Of a DNA stretch of 64,000 bases, positions 38,124-48,130 are shown one piece after another. The position numbers and the translations under genes were made by a program. The notes beneath the pieces are model-generated. The model was not told where the DNA came from, searched no databases, and worked only from the letters and a program-made list of their open reading frames with translations. Position 1 is the first letter of the stretch. Each line of letters begins with the position of its first letter. Source of the stretch: Adineta steineri (taxonomy: Eukaryota; Rotifera; Eurotatoria; Adinetida; Adinetidae); contig CAJNOI010000018.1 of assembly GCA_905250115.1 (NCBI GenBank), positions 434,001-498,000 of the forward strand, read 5' to 3'.

Positions 38124-38230
38124 GGATGGGTGTGGATGTGGGTGCGGGAGTATTTGTAGGATTAGAATACAGTACTCACTCACACCCGCCCACTTCCACA
38201 CCCACCCACCCACACTTACACCCACGCCCA
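38124..38230. repeat. G-rich foldback repeat, copy 2, inside MULE
   Basis: G-rich arm GGGTGTGGATGTGGGTGCGG near 38130-38149. A short spacer follows, then a C-rich arm containing CCACACCCACCCACCCACAC near 38196-38215. It sits exactly where the N-terminal half of the transposase should be, so it was inserted there or replaced that segment. Confidence 0.65.
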
Positions 38231-38339
38231 TTCGCAAGAATAAATGTAATAGTATTTATAAAGTAGGTCATACAGAAACAAAGACAATAAGTAGGACAAC
38301 ATATATATATGTGATATCGAGGGATATCACAAAATTGTG

Positions 38340-38590
38340 AAAACTGATAAAAGTGCGATAATTTACTGATCAAACGTAGTTAACTACTGATATTTTAGTT
38401 TAAATACTGATATTGTTGTTTAAATACTGATACATTCATTATTTTACTGATCAAATGATTAAACTACTGATCAAAAAACAAGAATCACTGACCATTAATT
38501 ATTCTACTGATCGATTCAGTTATTATACTGACAAAACAGTCTTAATTACTGATCGTCTTTTACTGACCATTTTGAATAAAAAACTGACCA
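38340..38590. repeat. Right terminal array of TACTGATCA units
   Basis: Complementary counterpart of the left array: about ten degenerate copies of TACTGATCA or TACTGATAT, with AT-rich spacers, ending just inside the right MULE terminus. Confidence 0.75.
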
Positions 38591-38715
38591 TATAATTTGT
38601 ACCCTAAAATAAATACACGTGTATTATGCATGATTGATAGCGAAGAAGAATGACGATACATATCTAGGAATCGATATTTATTATCTTAGCTCTCAAAAGT
38701 ACAAATAAAATGTTA

Positions 38716-39822
38716 TTATTTTGGTTTTCCAAATGCTATTTGAATGAACTGATTGTCATGATCATTAGTTGGTTGTTGAAAAGCAACTGCTTGGATTATA
38801 TTAGAATATTCCGATCTGGGTGCAGTCAAAAGTTGTTCTAAACTGTATTCATTCAAAGGTTCACCAAAACAATTATTTGTACCATAAATGAATGAAAAAT
38901 AATCTGAAATAGGTGGTCCTTCTCCTGGAGCAACTCGAGAATGTATACTAAAAAACATTTCTCCCAATTTATTGCCAATAAAACCAAATATCAATCCACC
39001 TAATATTCCGAGAGCAAAACCTCCCATAGCAGGCATTAGACTAGTCAAAGCTGTTGTTATTAATGAACCAATTTTATTGACAACAAGATTTGTAATTTGA
39101 ATAACTAATTTCTTCAAAGTTTGTCCATTTTTATCCATTAAAGCCATGAGAATTTGATAACCTTCATAAATAACAGAAATAGCAGTCATTGTTGATTCTA
39201 ATTTATGTTCGGATAAATAACGTAAAAATTGATTTTTAACAAATGGATCTTCTGGATCAAGAATTGACACTGACTTAATTGTTTTATCAAATTTATCGAT
39301 TTCAGTATTTCTAATTCCAATATTTCTTGGAACATCCGTTGGTACTGTTGAACTTTTTGATGCAGGCGCACCACCTTCAATACCCTCGTAATTATAAACA
39401 CTTTGACCTGAACCTTTTGATCGAAATTGTGGAATAGTATTGTTACGAAACTGTTGGTAACCTTTTTTATTTAATGTTAGTTGTAATATACGTTCATTTG
39501 AACGATTTTCTATTGGTACAATTTCATTTTGAAAAGATAAGACTTTTTTGAATGATTCACTAATCCATTTTTCAGGTCTTTTCGAATCAAATCCAAATGC
39601 ACCATTTTGTAGAACTTCTTTTGCTTCATCTAGAATTGCTTTACGATAAACTTGAATTTCACTTAATTGTCGAGCACATTCCATTTGCTGAATACCTTCA
39701 ACAAATCCATTTTTAAGAATATTTACAGCTTTGTTATCTGCTACATTTCGAAAATGTATATCGATTTTGTCACTATCATTATTGTTTTGTCCTTGTACTT
39801 GAAAATGAGTTGTATCAATCAT
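38716..39822 (-). CDS. Uncharacterised protein with glycine-rich hydrophobic hairpin
   Basis: Not recognised. A single-exon gene of 368 codons. The N-terminal half is hydrophilic and Asn/Gln-rich with predicted helices. From about residue 210 comes a long helical stretch. A hydrophobic glycine-rich segment follows, with SLITTALTSLMPAMGGFALG and ILGGLIFGFIGNKLGEMFF, about 35 residues with G-x3-G spacing like a glycine zipper or membrane-inserting hairpin. The C-terminus is polar (VAFQQPTNDHDNQFIQIAFG). No signal peptide. A pore- or membrane-inserting role is possible from the composition alone, with no homology support. It lies between the MULE and another single-exon unknown gene. Confidence 0.6.
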   Translation of the reverse strand: MIDTTHFQVQGQNNNDSDKIDIHFRNVADNKAVNILKNGFVEGIQQMECARQLSEIQVYRKAILDEAKEVLQNGAFGFDSKRPEKWISESFKKVLSFQNEIVPIENRSNERILQLTLNKKGYQQFRNNTIPQFRSKGSGQSVYNYEGIEGGAPASKSSTVPTDVPRNIGIRNTEIDKFDKTIKSVSILDPEDPFVKNQFLRYLSEHKLESTMTAISVIYEGYQILMALMDKNGQTLKKLVIQITNLVVNKIGSLITTALTSLMPAMGGFALGILGGLIFGFIGNKLGEMFFSIHSRVAPGEGPPISDYFSFIYGTNNCFGEPLNEYSLEQLLTAPRSEYSNIIQAVAFQQPTNDHDNQFIQIAFGKPK

Positions 39823-40443
39823 CTTGTCAGTTATTCACAACCACGATCGAACTTTTTCTACAAAAGAAATATGAATTGAATAGAACAGGTTTGTCGAGCG
39901 ATGTGTTTTATAGTAAGCAACTCAAAGAGACTTTTACATATGTTAATATCATTCCTATGTATTCATCTACAAATCACTGTCAAAAATTCGCTTAGAAATT
40001 GAAATAAAAAGTATATGACATATCTAGTGATGGGAAAAGAGTAAATATCGATCTTAGCGTTATTGCACAAAGTTGATAAATCACTGCCATGTGCTACGAA
40101 CTTAAATATTTACTTTTGATCGTCGTTTATAAGTAATGTGATAGTGACAATGAATCATCATTGGGTATATTTCTTTTGGTGAGTTATATAATTCTTATCG
40201 TTAATGTATGTTTGAATAAAAAGAAAACGAAAAAAGGATAATCTTTTGTTGAAATCAACAGGGCTTCTCACAATAAAAGCTCTCTTCTGACGCTTATTTA
40301 TTCGAAGTTTTATATGATAGTTCAACTCAAATAATTAATTAATTTTCTAGATTGTTTCTTCATCGTTAAAGATTCTATAAACAGATTGTTGCAATATTTG
40401 ACACATACTTTTATGTTTAGATTAAATTAGAATTATTGAAACG
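39823..40443. promoter_or_regulatory. Divergent spacer between two orphan genes
   Basis: About 620 nt between the starts of two divergently transcribed single-exon genes of unknown family. AT-rich, no repeat or coding block recognised. Both promoters should lie here. Confidence 0.45.
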
Positions 40444-41334
40444 ATGAGCAGCGGATCCACCACTGACACATCAATTTATAATTCAACATCCGAAACCGTG
40501 AAGGTTTGTCTGATCGATACGGATAATAATCAATCTGACAGAATCTTATCTGCTGGTGAACTTTGGTGTAGAAAAACAGTCGACGGATGGAACACCATTA
40601 TTATTATACCACTTAACCCAAAACAGAATACATTTTCTTACACACTGCCCAATGAATGGGGTGTTATCATCAAAAGAAAATTAGAACAATTAGTATTAAT
40701 TCCAGCTGTGTCAAACTCTCGAAAAACTGAAGCAGATGTTACAATGAGAAGCCATAATTGTTACATGCCTCCTCCTTGTCGAATGGGAAATTTGAATACT
40801 GAAGGTATGCACGATTGTTGCCACATGATCGGATGTCTTGTATACAATGAATCTCATGAACCTATTCGGGTTTGTGTTACAGATAAAAACAATCGTAATA
40901 GTCATATGCTTTTAAATCATGGAGAACATAATGAGATAAATACACCGCAAGAAGCTTCATTTATACAAAAACTGTTTACGAGTCCCTCAAATCATGCTCC
41001 GATGGTTTTGGTATCTGTATTAGATTTCCAATCAGATAATCAATCAGCGAATACAACTGCACGAGCAAAGTATACTATTAAATCTTACTTTCACGAAAGA
41101 GGTAACGGCACTTATACTTTCTTACGTGTGATTAAGAAGAACGGTTATTTTACTATTGAAGAAGATTCAATTAGATACTCCATTCCCCGACGTGAATCCA
41201 AATTATCTTATCTATTTAGTAAAGATTGCTGTGAAAAATTTCGTACGTATAAAAATCTTTGTGATATTGTTGATCGTCCGGATGGAACATTCGATGTTGA
41301 ACCTCGACAAACGCCCCCATGCTCTATATTATGA
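40444..41334 (+). CDS. Uncharacterised two-repeat protein ending in CaaX box
   Basis: Not recognised. A single exon, 296 residues. Two related blocks are visible. The first, at about residues 11-45, has IYNSTSETVKVCLIDTDNNQ followed by a leucine and a GE turn. The second, at about 132-165, has VYNESHEPIRVCVTDKNNRN followed by the same LL-x2-GE turn. This suggests an internal domain duplication. The middle contains a Cys/His cluster (CRMGNLNTEGMHDCCHMIGC). The protein ends PPCSIL, a good CaaX prenylation motif; the terminal Leu favours geranylgeranylation by known enzyme preference. It is therefore probably membrane-anchored on the cytoplasmic side. Confidence 0.6.
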   Translation: MSSGSTTDTSIYNSTSETVKVCLIDTDNNQSDRILSAGELWCRKTVDGWNTIIIIPLNPKQNTFSYTLPNEWGVIIKRKLEQLVLIPAVSNSRKTEADVTMRSHNCYMPPPCRMGNLNTEGMHDCCHMIGCLVYNESHEPIRVCVTDKNNRNSHMLLNHGEHNEINTPQEASFIQKLFTSPSNHAPMVLVSVLDFQSDNQSANTTARAKYTIKSYFHERGNGTYTFLRVIKKNGYFTIEEDSIRYSIPRRESKLSYLFSKDCCEKFRTYKNLCDIVDRPDGTFDVEPRQTPPCSIL

Positions 41335-41566
41335 ACTAATATCTATACGATCGTTTAGATAAATGTATCGCAATAATCTTTGTCTTTAATTTTATAGTTT
41401 TCTGAAAAATAAACTTAGAAATCTTAAGATATTTTTCTATTAAGAAAAAGTATTCACATTATTTACAGAGAAATTTTGCCAATAAAATGAAAAAAGTAAG
41501 GAAATTAATAGCAAAAATACTATAGTAAATAATAAGTGTTCAAAATGTGCAATTATAAACTAAGAT

Positions 41567-41613
41567 GTGAGTGTGGGTAAGTGACGACAGAACATGATAC
41601 CTACACCCACACC
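41567..41613. repeat. G-rich foldback repeat, copy 3
   Basis: A compact copy: GAGTGTGGGTAA, then a spacer with ACAGAACATGATACC, then TACACCCACACCATC. The spacer is shared with copy 1. Confidence 0.6.
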
Positions 41614-41702
41614 ATCAAAACACAGGTTATTTAATTCTTTTTTGTGAAGTTCACTTTAAAAAGATGGTTTTTACAGGATGTCTCATACATGCTCTTCGAA
41701 AC

Positions 41703-41929
41703 TACACTCTCGTACAAAAGTCTTCTCTCTCTTCTTTTCTTTGCTATCATACTTCTCTTAAAAATTTATTACCGAGCAAAGATATAACTTGAGAGTTTTA
41801 TTTTATTATGGTATGCGGATCACAATACAATAAAACTCTCAAGTCATATCTCTACTCGACAATAAATTTTATACAAAGTATGATAGCACAGAAATAAAGA
41901 GGGAAGAAAGACTTTTATCCACGAGTGTA
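41703..41929. repeat. 227-bp foldback (long imperfect palindrome)
   Basis: Two arms of about 100 bp (41703-41802 and 41829-41929) are imperfect reverse complements. Shared landmarks are TACACTC at the outer ends, GCTATCATACTT in the middle and ACTTGAGAGTTTTATT at the inner ends. The loop is about 26 nt. No coding capacity. It is probably a foldback-type MITE; no target duplication was resolved. Confidence 0.7.
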
Positions 41930-42197
41930 TCTCATATTCGGGTCTATTTTTCTATAAAAACTATTTTTCAAAAGAAGTTGAAATTTTTTCACTGATTTTC
42001 TTTTGTTTGTTTCATCGGAATATTTTCGGTTCAAAATGTGATTTCAATCGATAAGCTTACTGATCAGATTGGTTTACGATTTTATAATCGATTCTCGGTA
42101 CTGATCCATACCATGTCGCAAAAAACGAGTAGTCTTAGAAACAAAAACTGAAGACGATTAAAATACTCGAAAGAAGTCAAAATCTTCGAAATATCTT

Positions 42198-42266
42198 GAG
42201 GGTTTGAGTGAAGCTGCAGATGTGTGTTGGTATCGGCACGAGATATCTACACCCACACCCTCAAAC
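42198..42266. repeat. G-rich foldback repeat, copy 4
   Basis: Left end TTGAGGGTTTGAGTG, right end CTACACCCACACCCTCAA, about 40 nt between. The outer 8 bp are perfect inverted repeats. Same G/C-rich arm sequence as the other copies. Confidence 0.6.
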
Positions 42267-43067
42267 AAATATTTAATACAACTTTTAAATTGCATATTAT
42301 TTTTAACGTATAATTCTTATTAATTATTGTTTAATATGAAATATTCATCTTGCATACAAATGTTATCTATATGAAATAGTTTGAAAAACTATTAACTATG
42401 AAGTCATGATTAGATTTTGTAAATAATTAATAATCAGAAGACATTACGTCCTATTCACTTTTTTAAGGATGTAATTTATTTGCCATTTAAGAAAAAATAT
42501 ACATGTGATTTTATCTGTAAAACTGGAATAAAATAAATTTTATTGTAACGTCATCATTTCTTATGATAGATATTGATTATTTAAAAAATTATATAAAATA
42601 CCAATGACTTTGATCACTCTTAATTCTATTGTTAGAAATAGAAAACACTGTTCATTAATTATAATAAATATATTAATTACTTTTGAATTTCATTGTTTAT
42701 GTTAAATCAAATAAAAGTTGAATTAATGTATTAAATGAGTTTATTTTAATCATTTAGGTGATACAAGAAAATAATTAACTCGATGAACTCTATAGGTTGT
42801 ATAAATTTTATCAGAATCTGAATAGTTATTGAAACTACAATTCAGTCAGTTAATTCAATACTCTCACCCCATGGTTGTGATCTAAACAAGTAAGTTTAGT
42901 ATTTTAAATTAATTTAGATCATCTAGAACAAGATTTATCTCATTAGTAAGACTAATCCTATCTCGATTTCCATTTTTTATTATTTCCGGAGTTGTCCACT
43001 GTACGTGTGGGCGAATCCCTACAAACTAGAATTAATTCGGAAATAAGTGAACAAAACATTCTTTTAT

Positions 43068-46000
43068 TTATTTACTACATATTCTTTGTAAATTCGTTTT
43101 TACAAATTCAATACTATCTTTTACAGTTTTTATATGAGGATGAGTTGGAGGTAATGCATGTTCTCTGATGTCCAGAGCATGTTCATAATATGATAGTGCT
43201 TTCGAATAATCTTCCATATTTCTATAAACACAACCAATATTGTTGTACGAAGTAGCCAACTCAGGATGACTCGGCGGAAGAGTTTTTTCATGAATTTCAA
43301 GTGCTTTCTCGTGTGATGAAAATGCTTTCGAGTACTCTCCCATATTGTTATATACCAAGCCGATGCGGTTATATAAATGCGCAAAATCAGCATGATTCGA
43401 AGGAAGACTTTTTTCTTGAATTNNNNNNNNNNAATGCGCAAAATCAGCATGATTCGAAGGAAGACTTTTTTCTTGAATTCCAAATGCTTTTTCGAAAAAT
43501 GAAAATGCTTTCGAGTAATCTCCCATCTTGTCATACACACTACCGATGTTGTTGTATATAGTAGCCAATGAAGGATGATTTGAAGGGATAGTTTTTTGAT
43601 AGATTTCAAGTGCTTTTTCGTGCGATGATAATGCTTTCGTGTACTCTCCAATGTTGTTCCACACCAAACCGATGTCGTTATATGAAGTAGCCAAATTAGG
43701 ATGGTCTGAAGGCAGAGTCTTTTCGTAGATTTCAATTGCTTTTTCGTGGCATGAAAGTGCTTTTGAGTACTCCCCCAAGTTGTCATACACACTACCGATG
43801 TTGCTGTATGAAATACCAAAAAGCCGGTGATTCGAAAGAAGAGTTCCTTGCCAAATTTCAAATGCTTTTTCGTAAAATGAAAGTGCTTTCGAGTACTCTC
43901 CCATGTTGTCATACACAAAACCGATGGTGTTGTACGAAGCAGCCAATGAAGAATGATTCGAAGGCACAGTTTCTTGCCAAATTTCAAGTGCTTTTTCGTG
44001 AGATAATAGTGCTTTCGAGTACTCTCCCATGTTACGATACACACTACCGATGTTGTTGTATAAAGTAGCCAATGAGGGATCAGATGAAGGAAGAGTTTTT
44101 TCTTGAATTTCAAGTGCTTTTTCGTGAAATGTGAGTGCTTTTGAGTACTCCCTCATGTTGTCATACACGAAACCCATGTGGTTATATAAATGCCCAAAAT
44201 CAGGATGATTTGAAGGAAGACTTTTCTCTCCAATTTGAAGTGCTTTCTCGTAAAATGTAAGTGCTTTTGAGTACTCCCTCATGTTCTCATACACCAAACC
44301 AATGTGGCTGTATGACTGCACAAAATCAGGATGATTTGAAGGAAGAGTTTTTTCTCGAATTTCAAGTGCTTTCTCGTAAAATGAAAATGCTTTCAAGTAC
44401 TCTTCCATGTTTTCATACACCAGACCGATGTTGTTGTACGACTGGCCAAAACCAGGATGATTTGAAGGTAGAGTTTTTTCTCGAATGTCAAGTGCTTTCT
44501 CGTAAAATGAAAGTGCTTTCGAGTATTCCCCCTCGCAATTATGCACTAAACCAATGGTGTGGTATGTAGTAGCCAAGTCAGGATGATTTGGAGGAAGAGC
44601 TTTTTGTCCAATTTCAAGTGCTTTTTCGAAAAATGAAAGTGCTTTCGAGTACTCTTTCCTGTAGCCATATACCAAACCGATGTTGTTGTATGAGTACGCA
44701 ATATCATAATGATTTGAAGGAAGAGTTTTTTCTCGAATTTCGAGTGCTTTTTCGAAATATGAAAGTGCTTTCGAGTACTCTCCCTTGTTAGCATACATCA
44801 TACCGATGCTGCTGTATGAAGTAGCCAAATCAGGATGATTCGAAGGAAGTCTTTTTTCTCGAGTTTGCAGTTCTTTTTCGAAATATAAAATAGCCTCTTC
44901 ATAGACACCCGGGTCATTTTTAACATATGCCAGTGAATCAAAGTAATATGCTTTTTCACCCGCATCAGATGTCTGTTCGAGTAATATGTTAGAAAGTTCT
45001 TCGGCTTTATTGAATTGACCAATGTGAAGCAATAATATAGATAATCTTTGCCATCCCGTACCACTACCAGCTTCTTCTCGTATTCGATCAGTAAGTAATC
45101 GTAGTTGTTGATCATCATCGGATGTTAATCGTAGTTCAACTTGATAAAGCTGATCGTTATTGTCCATTTGTTGAATTGCATTCACGCGAAAGACAGTGTG
45201 CATTGAGAATAGAATTTCTTTTTCATCTTTAAAGTAACTCTCGTCTTCGATGGAAGCAAATGGTGTTGATTTAATACATGGATCAATGGACATTATAAAG
45301 AAAATGCCCACCATATCTGGCTTTGTTGAAGCACATCGGGCAAAATCGAGAGAGACTTCCTTATCTTTACTGGTAGACAAAAAATTGTTAAATGACATTA
45401 ATCCACCTTTTGCTTTTTGAAGTTTTTCAAAGTCTGATTTCATAAGACCTTGACCCCGATAAACTATAAAAGGTTTTCTTTCATAACTATTGACCTGTTG
45501 TTCGTGCAGCTGTTGAATTTGTTGATGCAGATGACATATAAAAAAACCCATAGTAATAATTACATCAGCGTTCAGTGTTCGAAGAGCATAATTGAGCATA
45601 GAATAGATATTAGATGGGAATGTATACCACCAAATAGCAGATTGAGTATGGTATTCTCTCTCAAAACGATCAATATTAATTGAGGACACACAATCATAAC
45701 GTCTACAGTATGTAATAAATTGTTTTACGGCCTGTTCATCATGTTGCATATCAAGAAGGATTTCCTTGAAAATCTGGGTATACATAAAAGCTGGCTCCAA
45801 CTGATTCAAACTATTCGCCGAAGTCATTTCAGTTACCGTGATAAAACTCATGGCAATAGAGTCTTGTTGATATTGTTTAATATCCATTTGTAATCGTTGA
45901 CATAGATCATCGGTGTTGGTATGAACGCTCTTGATCTTTTGCCATTTTTTTGTCCATTCTTCATGTAGGGTGTTAATATCATTGAAGATATAAATACCAT

Positions 46001-46316
46001 CCAGCTGAGAAATATCATTGATGAGGGGCATTATTTGTTGAGCAATAGTGTTCTTGACCAGAAGAAAATACTTGATGTCTTCACTATCGGAGAAAAAGTC
46101 GATGCATTCATCTCTCTGTGTAAAGATGGTGACATTGTCGGTACGGGTTTGTATTTGCGTCAAAATATGTTAGTAATTTTTGTCTTTTTCGTCCATAGAC
46201 TCATCTAACCAAATGAGTAAATGATCTTGTACCATACGTCTCCGTCGTTGGTTACTATTAGATACTGCTGCTGTTTCAGACGATTTGAAATTTTTTGCTG
46301 GATGTATTGAGTCCAT
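43068..46316 (-). CDS. ART-TPR (kinesin-light-chain-like) gene, in-frame stop near N-terminus
   Basis: Bdelloid-style mono-ADP-ribosyltransferase followed by a tetratricopeptide array. Single exon, about 1,080 codons including an assembly gap. The ART domain carries the full R-S-E triad: VYRGQGL, FLSTSKDKEVS, and Glu in DEKEILFSMH. About 13-14 TPRs of 42 residues follow, with the kinesin-light-chain consensus ALSFYEKALEI and LPSNHPDLATSYNNIG. The natural N-terminus seems to be the ATG at 46314-46316. Codons downstream of it match the leader usual for this family (RRRRMVQDHLLIWLDES), but a TAA at 46170-46172 breaks the frame before the ART domain. After the stop the frame is open for about 1,030 codons without a nearby ATG. 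It is either a recent nonsense allele, an error, or translation starts at an internal Met. Confidence 0.82.
43376..43479. other. Scaffold gap with duplicated flanks (assembly artefact)
   Basis: Ten Ns (43423-43432) are flanked by identical 47-bp sequences, 43376-43422 and 43433-43479. This is what results when two overlapping contigs are joined with a fixed 10-N gap instead of being merged. Removing one copy plus the Ns (57 nt) keeps the TPR frame. Confidence 0.93.
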
Positions 46317-47759
46317 TTCACGTGTAGTTTAAGAATAAAGCGGCAACTGTATGAATTTTTCGATTGAATTGATAATAGTGAAGGAGACGAATAAGTTTGA
46401 TTATTTATATGAGAAGCGAATGTCTTTATCTAAAAAGTTATATGACGCTCTTAAGCATCTTTATATGTTTATGTAGATAAATCCTAATAAAAATTTGTCC
46501 TCGGTATCTTATCATGTACGTTATAGAGCCAGGTATCGGCAAAGAACGAGAAAAAAAGAATTAATTTTTTTCAACTTTCTTTATAGATAAGAGATAATAT
46601 CCAGACTATCAGAAAAAAAACATCTTTTCTTTTTAAATAAAACACGTTAAAAGTCTCGCAGCATTTTCTTTTGTGTTGGAATAGTATAATGAACATTACA
46701 CAAGGATACAAATTAAATGGTCCTGTCTTTTTCTAAACGATCAATAAAATCCATCCAAATGATATACTTGTTTATTGCTCTATTAAATTTAGAATTTACT
46801 AAGAAATAACTTATTGATGATTAAGAATTTACAAAACAAAATAAAGTTATTACAAATAAATAAAATTCAAATTTGTAAGATTCAGTACAATCTCCCATAG
46901 TGAATAGTTCATTAGCCGATGTACCAATTTTTACTGGAAATAATATTCTACATAGCGAATACTTTTATATTACTAATAGATGATATGAACTCACAGAAGA
47001 GTAATCGTGTTAATAGTATATATCTTGAAATAGCTGTTATAGCTTTCGTTTGAATTATCAAATGATATTTTATTATTCTCTATAGCAGACATTGCTTTAA
47101 CATTTGTAAACTTTTTTTATTTATAAGCTAAATTCTTACATAGTTCTACATTTACAAGAATAACTATTTAAGTATTTGTCTTGAAACCAAAAAAGCATTC
47201 GAATTGCTTATGCATTCATACTATAACACGTATGAATCAGATCAGTCTTACAATTAATATTGAAAATTTCATTTTATTTCTTATCATATAATATTCTATT
47301 GATATATCACGAGATAAAATACCCATGAATCATCACAAATATAATAATCTATTGAAATAACGATTTTCAACTAATCCAAACATATTACAGATTAATTGTT
47401 CGTTAATACTTAACAGATGACATATTTATATCATGTCCAATAAGAGATATTTTTATTTCTTATGAAATGAGCTGTATAAAAGACAATTTATAAAGAATAC
47501 TATACATCGAATATTTTTTCTATAACTTAAATCGTTTTCTTACTACAATAGTAAAAGTTTAAAACTCAAAACTTCTTAAAATCGTATGATATTATTTTTG
47601 AGATTATTATTGATAATGATAAATCAAGTATTCTTTTTGTTTTGCTTATGAGTATAAAAACCATATGTTATTTTTTTGTTTTCTACGTCTATTTTAAAAA
47701 AATATATAGATAATCAAATTATTGGCAAACATTTTTTTCTCTCTAATATTCTTGCTAAG
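46317..47759. other. AT-rich intergenic region
   Basis: About 1.4 kb between the divergent ART-TPR gene and a small secreted-protein gene. AT-rich, with no convincing frames, repeats or RNA structures seen on either strand. It marks the right edge of the accessory island. Confidence 0.5.
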
Positions 47760-48130
47760 ATGAACTTTCAATCATGTTATTTTTGGCTTACTATTGTACT
47801 TCTTTTCTGTAAGTAATCACATTACCAAAAATACTAAAATTATATATATATATTTAATAGTATCATCATTTGTGACTTATACTGAGCAAGCACAAACCGA
47901 TCGAAAATGTCTTGCAACATGTTTGGATTATTGTACAAATGATTCGCAAAGTGGTATTCCTCCTGACCTATGCAGTAACGTTTGCATGACAACATGCTAT
48001 TCGGCTCGTGGTGATCTTGGTACGTGAATATTGTAATTGATGAATTCATTTGAGAAAACATAGATTTTCTTTTCGCATATTAATTTTATTCTCTGTTTTA
48101 GGTTCTGATGATTCAATTGAAAAGAAATGA
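47760..48130 (+). CDS. Small secreted cysteine-rich protein
   Basis: Not assigned to a family. Three exons, 47760-47808, 47861-48019 and 48102-48130, total 237 nt, 78 residues. The N-terminus (MNFQSCYFWLTIVLLFLSS) is a signal peptide. The mature part has six cysteines in the pattern C-x3-C-x3-C-x13-C-x3-C-x3-C, two mirrored triplets that would form a compact disulphide-linked helical hairpin. It ends in an acidic and basic tail (DDSIEKK). Secreted peptide, structural or defence roles are all possible. Confidence 0.65.

Larger units (their letters stand above)
36857..38604. mobile_element. MULE DNA transposon, decayed
   Basis: A 1,748-bp element bounded by 9-bp direct duplications TAAAATAAA (36848-36856 and 38605-38613), the size typical of Mutator-like elements. 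The terminal inverted repeats are imperfect for the first 15 or so positions, then share TCAGTTTTTTAT. Inward from each end is an array of short ATCAGTA-type units in opposite orientation. A minus-strand MULE transposase remnant lies between them. The N-terminal half of the transposase is missing and the space is occupied by a G-rich foldback. Confidence 0.85.
41335..43067. other. Long intergenic region with foldback repeats
   Basis: About 1.7 kb without a gene. It contains two G-rich foldbacks and one 227-bp AT-rich foldback, listed separately. The remainder (about 42270-43060) is AT-rich with no recognisable coding or RNA feature. Confidence 0.55.

Noticed and set aside
43130-44113. Long open frame in the second minus-strand frame of the TPR region, and plus-strand frames at 43301-44791
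   Set aside because: They are shadows of a 126-nt tandem repeat: one open frame repeated in phase makes the other frames open too. No family match.
46161-46163. TTG as the start codon of the ART-TPR gene
   Set aside because: A non-AUG start at this place is not expected in an animal gene. Family-like sequence continues upstream in the same frame, so the true start is most likely at 46316 with a stop in between.
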